From NCBI RefSeq assembly GCF_011089895.1, contig NZ_JAANAT010000007.1, forward strand, positions 1-64,000: a stretch of DNA of 64,000 nt, written 5' to 3'. How positions within the stretch are numbered: position 1 is the stretch's first letter; every line of letters starts with the position of its first letter. The DNA comes from Mucilaginibacter inviolabilis (GTDB lineage: Bacteria > Bacteroidota > Bacteroidia > Sphingobacteriales > Sphingobacteriaceae). This document shows positions 42,330-51,514 of this stretch, one piece after another. A model generated the notes under the pieces. The model was not told the origin of the DNA. It searched no databases and saw nothing but the letters and a program-made list of their open reading frames with translations. The translations under genes were made by a program, and so were the position numbers.

Positions 42330-43655
42330 TTAAAACAATCCAAAAACATCCCGCATCTTATGCCCGTCTTCATCCAGGAATGATTTGGGTACCTCATGGC
42401 CCAGATCTTTATAGATACGGATGGTAGCGTATTTGGAAGGAATGTTGTTGTAAAAAATAAAGGAGTTTGCAGGAGGAGCCAAATGGTCAAGCAAACCTAT
42501 CCCTACGATGATTGATGATTTAATGTTGGGCGCAAAATTCTTGATATCAAAATAATCCAGGTTATCCAACACCTTGTTATAGCTCAGGGCAGGCCTGTCG
42601 TCCACGTATTCTTTAATATCATTGATAGGCCATTCCGCTACGCCAGCCAGGTCGCGGATATCACCGAGGATAGGATTTTGGGCCGATACCAGCTTAATGC
42701 GACTGTCTAAACTGGCCAGTGCCACCGCCAGGAAGCCCCCCATACTACCTCCCGATATTTCGATACGGGTAGAATCAAGATCAGGTCGCGAGCAGATAAA
42801 ATCAATGGTGCGTATACAATCCATAATAGCACCACGCAGCACATACTTATTCTTGTCTTCAATATTCAGGGTAATGTAATCAGGCCTTTTAGGGTGTATC
42901 ACATCGCGGCTATTGCCTTGCCCGCGCACGTTAATGGTAATAATGGCCAGATCTTCATCCTCGCCCAGCATGGGTTTCAGATCAACCTGGTAACCGGGCA
43001 AGCCCACAAATACCGGAAAACGGCGGTTCTTGCTGCTGCCTTTAGGGATAGTTAACCAACCACGTACAGTAATATCATCCAATGATTTCATCTCGAACAG
43101 GAAAACACGGCGGTTATCCTTTTCCAGCTCCGGTTTCTCGGTTACCTTATAGTTGGGTTTAACGGCTGCTAACTGTGATTTTGCCGTTTGCCAAAAGCTG
43201 TCAAAATCAGCCGGGCGCGGATGATTTGATCTGATCTCTTTGGGTCGTATTCCAAAAACACGCTTGGTGGTATCGTCATAATCAGATACGTTGATCATGA
43301 AATTGATCTTATAAAAACCCGGTTTCAACGCCGGGATAGTAAAATTGTAGCTGTTACTACTGTTTTTAGAGATATTAACACTGACAGAATCTCTTAACAG
43401 TGGTTTGCCTGCCGGTGTAGTAACCACATAGGCCACACGACCCGTTTGGTCGGTATGATAAGTATTCTTGACTTCGAAAGTATAGCTGGCGTTGGAATTA
43501 AAAATACCATCGTCACTATGGGCCACAAGCGTGGTTACCACTTCTTCATCAGCTTTTAATGCAGGTTTGGCATTGCCTGTAATGGCGATACAGACCATGC
43601 AAGAGCTGATGAGCAGGAGAAATGTATATTTAATTTCGTTCAACGTTTTTACCAT
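42330..43655 (-). CDS. Secreted acetyl-xylan-esterase-like alpha/beta hydrolase, second copy
   Basis: A 441-residue protein with a signal anchor (YTFLLLISSCMVCIAITGNA), an N-terminal Ig-like beta domain of about 120 residues (the YTFEVKNTYHTDQTGRV and VSDYDDTTKRVFGI segments), then an AXE1/CE7-type hydrolase (the HPRPADFDSFWQTAKSQLAA start). The triad is Ser in SGGSMGGF, Asp in IGLLDHLAPP and His in LGHEVPK. CE7 enzymes deacetylate acetylated xylo-oligosaccharides or cephalosporin. It forms a pair with the barrel gene at 43664 (8 bases) and is a paralogue of the esterase at 44698. Whether the substrate is a plant polymer or an own surface glycan is open. Confidence 0.85.
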   Translation of the reverse strand: MVKTLNEIKYTFLLLISSCMVCIAITGNAKPALKADEEVVTTLVAHSDDGIFNSNASYTFEVKNTYHTDQTGRVAYVVTTPAGKPLLRDSVSVNISKNSSNSYNFTIPALKPGFYKINFMINVSDYDDTTKRVFGIRPKEIRSNHPRPADFDSFWQTAKSQLAAVKPNYKVTEKPELEKDNRRVFLFEMKSLDDITVRGWLTIPKGSSKNRRFPVFVGLPGYQVDLKPMLGEDEDLAIITINVRGQGNSRDVIHPKRPDYITLNIEDKNKYVLRGAIMDCIRTIDFICSRPDLDSTRIEISGGSMGGFLAVALASLDSRIKLVSAQNPILGDIRDLAGVAEWPINDIKEYVDDRPALSYNKVLDNLDYFDIKNFAPNIKSSIIVGIGLLDHLAPPANSFIFYNNIPSKYATIRIYKDLGHEVPKSFLDEDGHKMRDVFGLF

Positions 43656-43663
43656 CTGGCTAT

Positions 43664-44515
43664 TTACTTAGTATCAATATGATAATTTAACGATGCCGAA
43701 ACACTGCTGCCCGCACTGGTATTTCTACCGGTTATAAAAGTGCCGCCACTTACAAACAAGGCTACTTTTTTGCTGAACGAATGCCCGTAGCTTAGGGATA
43801 CCTGGTTAAAAGCAAAGTTTTTATTGGTATTGGGATTAGGTGAAAACGACCTGTTATCGCTGCTTGCATAAAAACCGCCAAAACTTACGGATATCTGCTC
43901 CCTGAATTTTTTGTCCAGTGTTAAACCATACGTAGCATTATACCTATCCTGAAAAACCGATTCGTAACCAAAATATTCGCGTACACCGTTTTCCAGTATA
44001 AAATAACTGTTTTTACCAAACAGATGACCACTACCCGCAAAAGCCAATCTTAACTCGCCGCCTTTTTGGTTATACCCCAAACTAAGATTGGTATACATGG
44101 GTATAATGGCGGTAGCCTGTAAACTGAAATAATATTTGTAGTTGATATTAGCCAGGTAATACCGTATGCCTACTTCAGCATCGCCAAAGCCAGAGTCTTT
44201 ATAAGTTGCATTGTTATCCTTATAAGTATTGGTAGCATAAGGAACCAAGGCCGACAGGGTAAAACGTCTGCTGAGGCCATACTCGGCATATAGAGATGTG
44301 CTTAATGAAGAGAATTTGCCATTATCCGGGAAAGGACCTTTATTACTATTCGCATCCCATTGTTTATTGGCAAAAAAGTAATTCACGGATGGTGATAGAG
44401 TAAGCCTCCCCGGCCTGACCGGGAAACCACCGGTAGCATAACTTTTACTTTGTGTTACCATAAGCAGCACAACAGCCATGAGTAAAAACTTATATAAGGT
44501 ATTTTTTGAGATCAT
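43664..44515 (-). CDS. Outer-membrane beta-barrel protein, second copy
   Basis: A 283-residue protein with a signal peptide (FLLMAVVLLMVTQSKSYA) and about 12 amphipathic aromatic strands, starting with GRLTLSPSVNYFFANKQW and closing with SVSASLNYHIDTK. It resembles the transporter/MetA-pathway-of-phenol-degradation barrel family by shape. It is clearly homologous to the barrel at 46063: the YGLSRRFTLSALVPYATN and GDAEVGIRYYLANINYKYYF segments match YGISRRLDLIASVPYVYT and GDLYMGLSYNLVNFNYVRYL. With the esterase 8 bases on, it forms one barrel-esterase unit. Transport of a sugar or lipid is possible but not shown. Confidence 0.72.
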   Translation of the reverse strand: MISKNTLYKFLLMAVVLLMVTQSKSYATGGFPVRPGRLTLSPSVNYFFANKQWDANSNKGPFPDNGKFSSLSTSLYAEYGLSRRFTLSALVPYATNTYKDNNATYKDSGFGDAEVGIRYYLANINYKYYFSLQATAIIPMYTNLSLGYNQKGGELRLAFAGSGHLFGKNSYFILENGVREYFGYESVFQDRYNATYGLTLDKKFREQISVSFGGFYASSDNRSFSPNPNTNKNFAFNQVSLSYGHSFSKKVALFVSGGTFITGRNTSAGSSVSASLNYHIDTK

Positions 44516-44697
44516 ATTTACAAGGTGTTGGGTTTTTATTTGCGGGCTTGAAGCAACTCCTTCTTCATATAAGTCACATCGTTCCCTTCTTCAGGAGATT
44601 GCCTCGTTCCGCGCAAATATCTTTTCGTTATTTTTATTAATTAAATAACTCCCTCAAATCCTCACACATTGTAGAGTAGGCTAATACCGTGCCGTAA

Positions 44698-46053
44698 TCA
44701 AGGTATGCGGAATTTTTCGCGAACCCAAAGGTTTTGGAACATGAAGTAGTTAAAATCTACCTCATGTGTGGAATTTGGTACACACACAAACTCTTTATTG
44801 GTACTGCCCAAATGATTAAATAACGCCATACTGCAACGCGGCGGACAAAACTGATCCAGCAAACCTATGCCCATCAAAACCGGGCATTTTACCATGGGTG
44901 CAAAGTTTTGCGGATCGTAATAATCAAAAGTGGCATAAAACTGCTCCCAGGTAAATTCCGGGTGTTGGTTTTTATATTGCCTGAACATTTTAAACGGTAC
45001 CACCTGCTCTTTGTATGATGCCGATATGCTGTAATTATCGCGGATATCTGCATACAAAGGCACCTGCATAGTAAGTACTTTAACCCTTTTATCCAAACCG
45101 GCAGTAACTACGGCCAGCGCACCACCCTGACTACCACCTTCTATAAATATTTTAGAGGTATCAATACCCAGGTTAGCATGCGAATACAAAAAATCAAGCC
45201 CGCGCAGGCAATCCATATAAACCCCGCGATAAATGTATTTGTCTTTATCCTGTATATTGGTTGTGCTATAATTATCGGTATTGATATGCACTACATCTTT
45301 ACTATTGCCATTACCGCGAACGTTGATATCAAACGCTATATAGTCGTCGTTATCCATATTGGGTTTTAGCTCTACCACATAACCGGGCACACGGTAATGT
45401 ACCGGGAACTTACTACCATCGGTAGGAATCACGAGCCATCCGCGAATCAGCAGGTTCTCGTACGATTTCATCTCAACCGAGTAAACTTTTTTGTATTTGG
45501 TTGACAGATCAGGGCGGAATATAACCTTGTACTGCGGCGACACTTTTGACAATTGCTGACGGGTTTCCTGCCAAAACTGATCAAAATCATCAGGCTTATG
45601 CAGCTCTGAGGTAATGGCTTCCGGGTTCACCCCAAAAACCTTACGCACGGTATCATCATAAGCCGACAGATTGAACATAAAATTGATATGGTAAAAGCCC
45701 GCTGCTTTAGGAGCCACCTTTACATTCAGGCTTTTAGAACTACCCGCCCCGACAGAAAAATCGGAGGTATTTTCGAAGATCTTTTTACCGTCATCAGAGG
45801 TAATGATATAAGAGAATTTACCTTCCTGTTTTTCATTGTAAGTGTTTTTCACACTTAGTTTATAATTAATTTCCTCGCCTGCTTTAAACAGGGCATTTTT
45901 GTTGGCCGGCTTAGCATCCAGTATAACTTCACCCTCCTTATTCTTTTGTTGCAAAAAGAATGCGCTAGCCCTGGTAACCGGCAGAAAAATGGTTACGACC
46001 ATAAACACAGCCCAAAAGCCCGTACGTTTTAAATATGTATTGATGTTATGCAT
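44698..46053 (-). CDS. Secreted acetyl-xylan-esterase-like alpha/beta hydrolase, first copy
   Basis: A 451-residue protein with a signal segment (GFWAVFMVVTIFLPVTRASA), an Ig-like N-terminal domain (about 40-150) and an AXE1/CE7-type hydrolase. The triad is Ser in EGGSQGGALAV, Asp in IGLLDQFCPP and His in NSTHEVDF. The two-domain order and all blocks match the copy at 42330, so they are paralogues, with clear divergence in between. It follows the barrel at 46063 by 9 bases; a gap of 182 bases then separates it from the second barrel, whose own promoter could lie there. Confidence 0.85.
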   Translation of the reverse strand: MHNINTYLKRTGFWAVFMVVTIFLPVTRASAFFLQQKNKEGEVILDAKPANKNALFKAGEEINYKLSVKNTYNEKQEGKFSYIITSDDGKKIFENTSDFSVGAGSSKSLNVKVAPKAAGFYHINFMFNLSAYDDTVRKVFGVNPEAITSELHKPDDFDQFWQETRQQLSKVSPQYKVIFRPDLSTKYKKVYSVEMKSYENLLIRGWLVIPTDGSKFPVHYRVPGYVVELKPNMDNDDYIAFDINVRGNGNSKDVVHINTDNYSTTNIQDKDKYIYRGVYMDCLRGLDFLYSHANLGIDTSKIFIEGGSQGGALAVVTAGLDKRVKVLTMQVPLYADIRDNYSISASYKEQVVPFKMFRQYKNQHPEFTWEQFYATFDYYDPQNFAPMVKCPVLMGIGLLDQFCPPRCSMALFNHLGSTNKEFVCVPNSTHEVDFNYFMFQNLWVREKFRIP

Positions 46054-46062
46054 CGCTGATAT

Positions 46063-46893
46063 TTATATTTTTATAATTGCCAGAATTGAACCACCATAAC
46101 CTACTCCCGTATTTTTGCCAAATGGCGTATAATAACCACCTATAAACGTGGAGAACCTGCGGGTAAACTGATGCCCATAGTTGAGTGAGGGTTTAAAGAA
46201 AGCGTAATCACGGGCATTGTTAATATTGGGATTGAAAGCCTTGTTGGAGCTGAATGACCGGAAAAACAACAACTCCAGACTCAATTGATCATGATGACTG
46301 ATAGGATAACCAACCGTACCGCTAAAGCTTAGCTGATCGGGACCCTGCACATCAAAATACCTCCGGTAAGCCAGTTCAGTATTGAAATAACCTTTGCTGG
46401 CGATAGATTTGGGGAGATTACCGCAATACATCAATTTTACCTCGGCACCATAGTTACCCAGGCCAAGCTCTACGCTATGATTATAGAGCGGGGCTATACC
46501 TGATACCTGTACCGATAGATAACGCACATAATTAAAATTAACCAGGTTATAGCTCAAGCCCATGTACAAATCGCCCAAGCCCTGATTGGTTATTTTATCG
46601 CCATTAGCAAATTTATTCTGTGTGTACACATAGGGCACACTGGCAATAAGATCGAGCCGGCGCGAAATACCATAGCCTACATAAAGGTTAGCGGAGTAAG
46701 AAGTAAACCCTGCTCCCGGATCGCCTTTGACACGATGACCGTCGCGGTCAAACCTGTCGGTTTGGTGATACAGAAACATAGACGGGATCACAATATCGCG
46801 ATATTTACCTATGGGCCAGCTGGCAAATGATCTATAGGGGTTAATTCCTATAAAAACCAGTATACATAAGCAGGATAGTATCAGTTTTTTCAT
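46063..46893 (-). CDS. Outer-membrane beta-barrel protein, first copy
   Basis: A 276-residue outer-membrane barrel with a signal peptide (LSCLCILVFIGINPYRSFA). The strand pattern and the GKNTGVGYGGSILAII end parallel GRNTSAGSSVSASLNY of the other barrel. It follows the acyltransferase gene by 20 bases and precedes the esterase by 9, so the three are cotranscribed. Functional class is unknown; similar-size barrels serve as channels for phenolics, lipids or oligosaccharides. Confidence 0.72.
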   Translation of the reverse strand: MKKLILSCLCILVFIGINPYRSFASWPIGKYRDIVIPSMFLYHQTDRFDRDGHRVKGDPGAGFTSYSANLYVGYGISRRLDLIASVPYVYTQNKFANGDKITNQGLGDLYMGLSYNLVNFNYVRYLSVQVSGIAPLYNHSVELGLGNYGAEVKLMYCGNLPKSIASKGYFNTELAYRRYFDVQGPDQLSFSGTVGYPISHHDQLSLELLFFRSFSSNKAFNPNINNARDYAFFKPSLNYGHQFTRRFSTFIGGYYTPFGKNTGVGYGGSILAIIKI

Positions 46894-46913
46894 TAGTTGC
46901 TTCAGGTAATACT

Positions 46914-48137
46914 TTAAACAATTGATTTGGTATGACTTGGTTTATACTTGACCAAAAAATTCGACCGGCGGATATAATGGTTTAATGGCTCCTCGATAAG
47001 TTTAAATAAGGTTACGGACAGTATATTTAATACGATAAAAGCATATAATAAGTTCAGGCTATCATATTGAAAAGGCGAGTGCCAGGCTACGCCCCACTGA
47101 TCATACAGCTCAAAAACCTGATCGTTTAAATGATCAAACCAGGTATGCATGAGGTTATATATCCAGCCCAGGTGTATCAGGTAAAATATGTAGGAGCTTT
47201 TGCCCAGCAGCTCAATAAAGGGTAGCGCCAAGAACTTCTTAAACAAGGTGGTTTCGGTGAGTATACCGTAAAAGAATAAGGCTACCGCTATACATAAAAA
47301 GTAATTATTAACAATAATACCAATAGGGCTCTCCACACCTGCCGCCCAGCCTTTAGGGATAGGTTGCAGCGCCATCACAAATACGCAAACAAATATGAGC
47401 AGAAAACCGGTATAGGTATAGTTTACTTTATTGGTACGGGTAAAACTCTTCTTTAATACATAGCGGGCCAGTTGTATCCCCACAAAAAACTCAAAGCAAC
47501 GCCCCAGGAAAGTGAACAACATGACAAAGGTAAAGTTGCCCAAAAAGCCATGCCAGTTAACATGGCTGAATATAAAGTATAATAAAATACCGGTTAAGGT
47601 AAGCACAACCGGCTGTATATAGAATTTACCAAAACGCTTGGCGATCAAAAATATCACAGGCGCCGAAAAGTAAAAGCACTCCTCGACAGTTAACGACCAG
47701 CCCTGCGCTATCCCCGTATCCCAAAACTGATAAAAGAAGCCACGCACAAACGTAACATTCATCAGCATAAGCGCAATAGGGTGCTCATATCCTTTGGTAA
47801 TGGTTTCGTCCTTAGTTATAAAATAGTAAATAAAGGCGGCCACGGTAAGTAAAAAATACATGGGATATATGCGTGCTACCCGGTTTTTAAGGTATTGCAT
47901 AAACCAGGGTTTACTTAAACCATCAAAGTTCTGGTAGTATCTGAAGGTGATCAAAAAGCCCGAAAGCACAAAGAAAATACTTACACCAATGTGGAACTCA
48001 CCCAGAAATCGTTGCACAATGTGAGGAAAACTTTCATCAAAAATATAGGCAAAATGAGATATGAAAACCAGGTAAGCAGCCATTGCACGTACACCGGTTA
48101 AAGCAGGAATGTAGTTGGGTTGCGCTCTTTGTGACAA
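46914..48137 (-). CDS. Acyltransferase family 3 membrane protein (OafA-type)
   Basis: A 407-residue inner-membrane protein with about ten transmembrane helices. The N-terminal catalytic His is in LTGVRAMAAYLVFISHFAYI, and VSIFFVLSGFLITFRYY and the LKNRVARIYPMYFLL stretch are the expected family motifs. Members move acetyl or other acyl groups onto extracellular sugars, O-antigen, peptidoglycan or exopolysaccharide. It is the first gene of the cassette, before two barrel-esterase pairs. The pairing of an O-acyltransferase with esterases that could take acetyl groups off is unusual in one transcript. Confidence 0.88.
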   Translation of the reverse strand: MSQRAQPNYIPALTGVRAMAAYLVFISHFAYIFDESFPHIVQRFLGEFHIGVSIFFVLSGFLITFRYYQNFDGLSKPWFMQYLKNRVARIYPMYFLLTVAAFIYYFITKDETITKGYEHPIALMLMNVTFVRGFFYQFWDTGIAQGWSLTVEECFYFSAPVIFLIAKRFGKFYIQPVVLTLTGILLYFIFSHVNWHGFLGNFTFVMLFTFLGRCFEFFVGIQLARYVLKKSFTRTNKVNYTYTGFLLIFVCVFVMALQPIPKGWAAGVESPIGIIVNNYFLCIAVALFFYGILTETTLFKKFLALPFIELLGKSSYIFYLIHLGWIYNLMHTWFDHLNDQVFELYDQWGVAWHSPFQYDSLNLLYAFIVLNILSVTLFKLIEEPLNHYIRRSNFLVKYKPSHTKSIV

Positions 48138-48208
48138 ATCAGGAATAAATTTAACTAATAAACCATTATTTTATAACTAAAGGTTTACAAATCTGATACC
48201 AATTGTCT

Positions 48209-48290
48209 GGTTCGTGTTGCGTGAATTGCGGTTCGTGCTTTAAAAGTATAACACAATCGAACACGAACCACAATCCACGCAACACGAACC
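48209..48290. terminator. 29-bp inverted repeat, terminator of the radical SAM gene
   Basis: The 29-base arm starting GGTTCGTGTTGCGTGAATTG (48209-48237) pairs with the arm ending CACGCAACACGAACC (48262-48290), with only two wobble mismatches and a 24-base loop. It lies within 10 bases after the minus-strand radical SAM stop and ahead of the cassette promoter. Confidence 0.75.
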
Positions 48291-48295
48291 GGCAC

Positions 48296-49246
48296 TTACA
48301 AAGCTGAGCCCTGCACTACACCACGGCTTAGTATCCTTTGGTCGATATAGTATTGGATCTCCGATTTTTTGAGGCCCCAATTGGGTGCAATCAGCAGCTC
48401 ACGGTCGCTTAAGCCGAACAAACGCTGTATCACAATGTCGGGACGTACCCGAGGTAGTAGCTCGCAAAGAAAATCGGCATATTCATCAATGCTGAAAACC
48501 TTAAATGGTTCGCGTTTGTATTTTACACCCATTACCGATCCTTCTACAATATGTAGGTGGTGGAATTTTACGAATTTAATTTGTGGAAAACGGTTGATCT
48601 CGTCGGCATATTTCAGCATCATATCATGTGTTTCCCATGGGAAACCAAATATGGTATGCACACAAATATCAAGTTTGCTGTTTTCTACCAGTTTCAGGGC
48701 TTTTACCAGTTCCTCGTGACTACAGCCGCGGTTGATCTGCGACAAGGTATCATCATAGATAGACTCCATCCCCATTTCCAGGTCCACATCAAAACGATCG
48801 GTGTAGCTCTCTAACAAAGCTATCTTTTCCATGTCGATACAATCCGGACGGGTACCCACACTCAGGCCCACAATATCTTCGGTGCCATAGCTCAGCGCTT
48901 CATCATACATCATTTTCAGGTAATGCGCAGGAGCATAAGTATTGGTATTGGGCTGAAAATAGATAATGAACTTATCGGCCTTATTACCTTTGCGGGCGCG
49001 TTCCATACCTTCTATCACCTGCTGACGCACGGTAGGTGCGTTACGGCTTACCGAAGGCGTAAAGGAATCTACATTGCAATAGGTACAACCGCCGTAGCCT
49101 TTAGAGCCATCACGATTGGGGCAGGTAAAGCCGCCATCAACAATCACCTTAAACACCCGCTGCCCTTTATATTTATCGCGCAACCAGGGACCATAATTGT
49201 TATAGCCCTTTTCCCATACACCTGTTGTTGACTCTGTTACCTGCAT
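48296..49246 (-). CDS. Radical SAM protein, TIGR01212 (YhcC-like) family
   Basis: A 316-residue radical SAM enzyme that binds a 4Fe-4S cluster and S-adenosylmethionine. The cluster cysteines are in FTCPNRDGSKGYGGCTYCN (about 43-61), with a CX8CX2C spacing that sets the YhcC family apart from classical CX3CX2C enzymes. GLSVGTRPDCI, DLEMGMESIYD and HTIFGFPWET follow in the normal order. The TTG at 49255 would add three residues, and the ATG at 49246 is preferred. The reaction is not settled. A TATCTTTG promoter box covers the three codons before the ATG. Confidence 0.88.
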   Translation of the reverse strand: MQVTESTTGVWEKGYNNYGPWLRDKYKGQRVFKVIVDGGFTCPNRDGSKGYGGCTYCNVDSFTPSVSRNAPTVRQQVIEGMERARKGNKADKFIIYFQPNTNTYAPAHYLKMMYDEALSYGTEDIVGLSVGTRPDCIDMEKIALLESYTDRFDVDLEMGMESIYDDTLSQINRGCSHEELVKALKLVENSKLDICVHTIFGFPWETHDMMLKYADEINRFPQIKFVKFHHLHIVEGSVMGVKYKREPFKVFSIDEYADFLCELLPRVRPDIVIQRLFGLSDRELLIAPNWGLKKSEIQYYIDQRILSRGVVQGSAL

Positions 49247-49252
49247 TTGCCG

Positions 49253-49260
49253 CAAAGATA
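49253..49260 (-). promoter_or_regulatory. -7 element of the radical SAM gene
   Basis: On the minus strand TATCTTTG ends 6 bases before the ATG (GCGGCAAATG). This also rules out the TTG start, which lies inside the -7 box. Confidence 0.55.
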
Positions 49261-49361
49261 GTGATTTTTCTATCGGTCGAAGAAGCGTATACCCGTACCT
49301 GTATAGCTTAACCTATTTTGTTTAATTATGTTAAGCGGTTATATTAGTATTTTTATAAACT

Positions 49362-49598
49362 ATGATAAGCCTAGGGTTACCCGCCTTTTTAGAAATTATA
49401 GGATTGTTGATAATTTATCTGTACAATTTACCCCGGTATGGTTATTATTTAATAAAATCAGCATACTATAAAAAAAAGCTACCTAGCTACCGGTATATAT
49501 TTTATATACCAAAAGCTATTGACAAATCAGTTAAACTCATCGGATTTATTACGATAATAGTAACAGTATCTCTTATCTGGTTGTTAAACAAAGGATGA
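49362..49598 (+). CDS. Small hypothetical membrane protein
   Basis: A 78-residue ORF with two hydrophobic segments (LPAFLEIIGLLIIYLYNLP and IGFITIIVTVSLIWLL) and a basic, Tyr-rich middle. It has an ATG start but no recognised homologue, and its region is AT-rich, so it may be spurious. Upstream and downstream there is no clear operon partner. Confidence 0.45.
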   Translation: MISLGLPAFLEIIGLLIIYLYNLPRYGYYLIKSAYYKKKLPSYRYIFYIPKAIDKSVKLIGFITIIVTVSLIWLLNKG

Positions 49599-49759
49599 AT
49601 TAAATGCTCCCAATAATTCATTATACCGGCAGAGAAATTATATTTAATAATTCCCTGGTCGGTTATATTCGTCGCGACGATTTTAACAAATATATTTCCT
49701 TTGTCCCCATCGGAAATTGTCAATCGTTATCTCGGTAAAACAACATAATTTTATAAGCT

Positions 49760-50095
49760 ATGAAAGACTTCGTATTAATTTTCAGACTTAACAATCCTGA
49801 TTTTAAACCATCGCCCGAACAAATGCAGGAAAGAATGAATTGGCTGGCGGGTATTGCAGCCCAAAACAAGCTAGCTGATAAAGGCAATACCCTTTCTGTC
49901 GGCAACGCCAAAACGGTGAAGGGCAGCGATCTAGTAACCGACGGTCCTTATACCGAGATTAAGGAGTTTGTAAGCGGTTATATCATTGTAAAAACCGAAA
50001 CCATTGATGAGGCCGTAGAATTTGCCAAAAGTAACCCTATATTTAAAATAGGTGGTAGTATAGAAGTAAGGGAAGTACTGGTGCACAGGCCCTGA
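49760..50095 (+). CDS. YCII/DGPF-domain protein
   Basis: A 111-residue protein of the YCII-related family with the eponymous motif DGPYTEIKEFVSGYIIVK (about 58-75). It has the ferredoxin-like alpha/beta fold of that group, ends with a VREVLVHRP strand and may be an oligomeric ligand-binding protein. It begins 15 bases before an ECF sigma gene; DGPF proteins are the typical partners of group ECF42 sigma factors, and that context supports the call. Confidence 0.85.
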   Translation: MKDFVLIFRLNNPDFKPSPEQMQERMNWLAGIAAQNKLADKGNTLSVGNAKTVKGSDLVTDGPYTEIKEFVSGYIIVKTETIDEAVEFAKSNPIFKIGGSIEVREVLVHRP

Positions 50096-50109
50096 CCATT
50101 AACTTAAAA

Positions 50110-51369
50110 ATGCAAAAAGAAACTGCATCGTCCACAGAACTCCTGCCCCATTTATTCAGGCTGGAGTATACTAAAATGACGGCCGTATTATGCCGTCATT
50201 TTGGATTAAAGCATATAGAAGCAGCCGAAGACATTGTTAGCGAAACATTTTTAAAAGCCAGTGAAGTATGGAGTATAAATGGAGCACCGGAAAACCCAAC
50301 GGCATGGTTGTACACCGTAGCTAAAAATAAAACCAAGGATTATCTCAAACATCTCGCTGTTTTTGAAACACGGGTAAAAGATGCCATACAAACAGATGAA
50401 TTGCAGGCACAGCATGACTTTGAATTTAATCATCAAACCATTTCCGATAGTCAACTGGCCATGATATTTGCAGTCTGTAATCCGGCCAACTCCACCGAAG
50501 CGCAGATATGTTTGGCCTTACAAATACTTTGCGGCTTTAGTGTAGCCGAGATTGCCGACGCGTTTTTGACAAAAACCGAAACCATTAAAAAAAGATTGTT
50601 CAGGGCCAGGGTAAATCTGCGCAATGATGATTTTCAGATCGGGCAGTTACAGGAACAAGCCATACAATCCCGGTTGTATACGGTTTTAAGTACTTTATAC
50701 CTTTTATTTAATGAAGGCTATTCGTCCAGATCAAATAACCATCTGATCAGGAAGGATCTTTGTTCGGAAGCTATCCGCCTGACATTGATGCTCACCGAAA
50801 ACCCCTTAACCAATTCCACCCATGCCAATGCCCTATTGGCCTTAATGTGTTTTCAAAGTTCCAGGTTTGAGGCAAGGGCGAATCAGGAGGGTGAAGTTAT
50901 TCTGTTTGAGGAACAGGATAAAACCCTTTGGAACCAGGAGCTGATAGACAAAGGCAATTATTATCTGATAAACGCATGCTCAGGCAACCAGATCTCTAAA
51001 TATCACCTGGAAGCAGGTATTGCGTATTGGCATACTACTCCTGCCAGTGAGCATCAATGGAAGCATATTCTGCAACTCTACAACCAGCTTATCCTGATAG
51101 AGTACTCTCCGATAACCGCACTGAACAGGACTTTTGCCTTTGCCAAAGTTTATGGATACGAACAAGGAATAGCAGAAGCAGAAAAACTAAACCTTACCCA
51201 ATTGAACCACTATCACTGCCTATTGGGTTATTTGTATGCCGGTACAAATGCCGCTAAAGCAATAGAACATTATAGGCAAGCCATTAATCTCACTAAATCA
51301 CCATCTGAAAAGAAAACATTGACCAAACAGATGGAAAGACTAACCTTTTCTGCCAAGCAGGTAAAATAA
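50110..51369 (+). CDS. ECF sigma factor with C-terminal TPR-like domain (ECF42 type)
   Basis: A 419-residue extracytoplasmic-function sigma factor. The sigma2 region is at about 12-85 (EAAEDIVSETFLKA, the NPTAWLYTVAKNKTKDYLK segment), the sigma4 region at about 110-175 (QIL-CGFSVAEIADAFLTKTE), and an extra C-terminal helical domain of about 220 residues with DUF6596-like wording and tetratricopeptide-like repeats (NEGYSSRSNNHLIRKDLCSE, LTQLNHYHCLLGYLYAGTNA). Group ECF42 factors have exactly this C-terminal domain and DGPF neighbours, and no anti-sigma factor. The C-terminal domain is thought to control activity. Confidence 0.9.
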   Translation: MQKETASSTELLPHLFRLEYTKMTAVLCRHFGLKHIEAAEDIVSETFLKASEVWSINGAPENPTAWLYTVAKNKTKDYLKHLAVFETRVKDAIQTDELQAQHDFEFNHQTISDSQLAMIFAVCNPANSTEAQICLALQILCGFSVAEIADAFLTKTETIKKRLFRARVNLRNDDFQIGQLQEQAIQSRLYTVLSTLYLLFNEGYSSRSNNHLIRKDLCSEAIRLTLMLTENPLTNSTHANALLALMCFQSSRFEARANQEGEVILFEEQDKTLWNQELIDKGNYYLINACSGNQISKYHLEAGIAYWHTTPASEHQWKHILQLYNQLILIEYSPITALNRTFAFAKVYGYEQGIAEAEKLNLTQLNHYHCLLGYLYAGTNAAKAIEHYRQAINLTKSPSEKKTLTKQMERLTFSAKQVK

Positions 51370-51514
51370 TTCATTGGTTCTTCCATACCAATTACTCTTC
51401 GTATATCATCTTTATTCGTAAAACAATTTGTCGTAATCCCCCCCTGTAAATGTCATTTATGCACATCACGCGTGGTATAAATACGCCCTAACTTTACTAA
51501 AAAAACAATAACTC

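Noticed and set aside
42330..48137. Polysaccharide utilisation locus
   Set aside because: No SusC/SusD pair and no glycosidase lies in the cassette; the barrels are small and not TonB-dependent.
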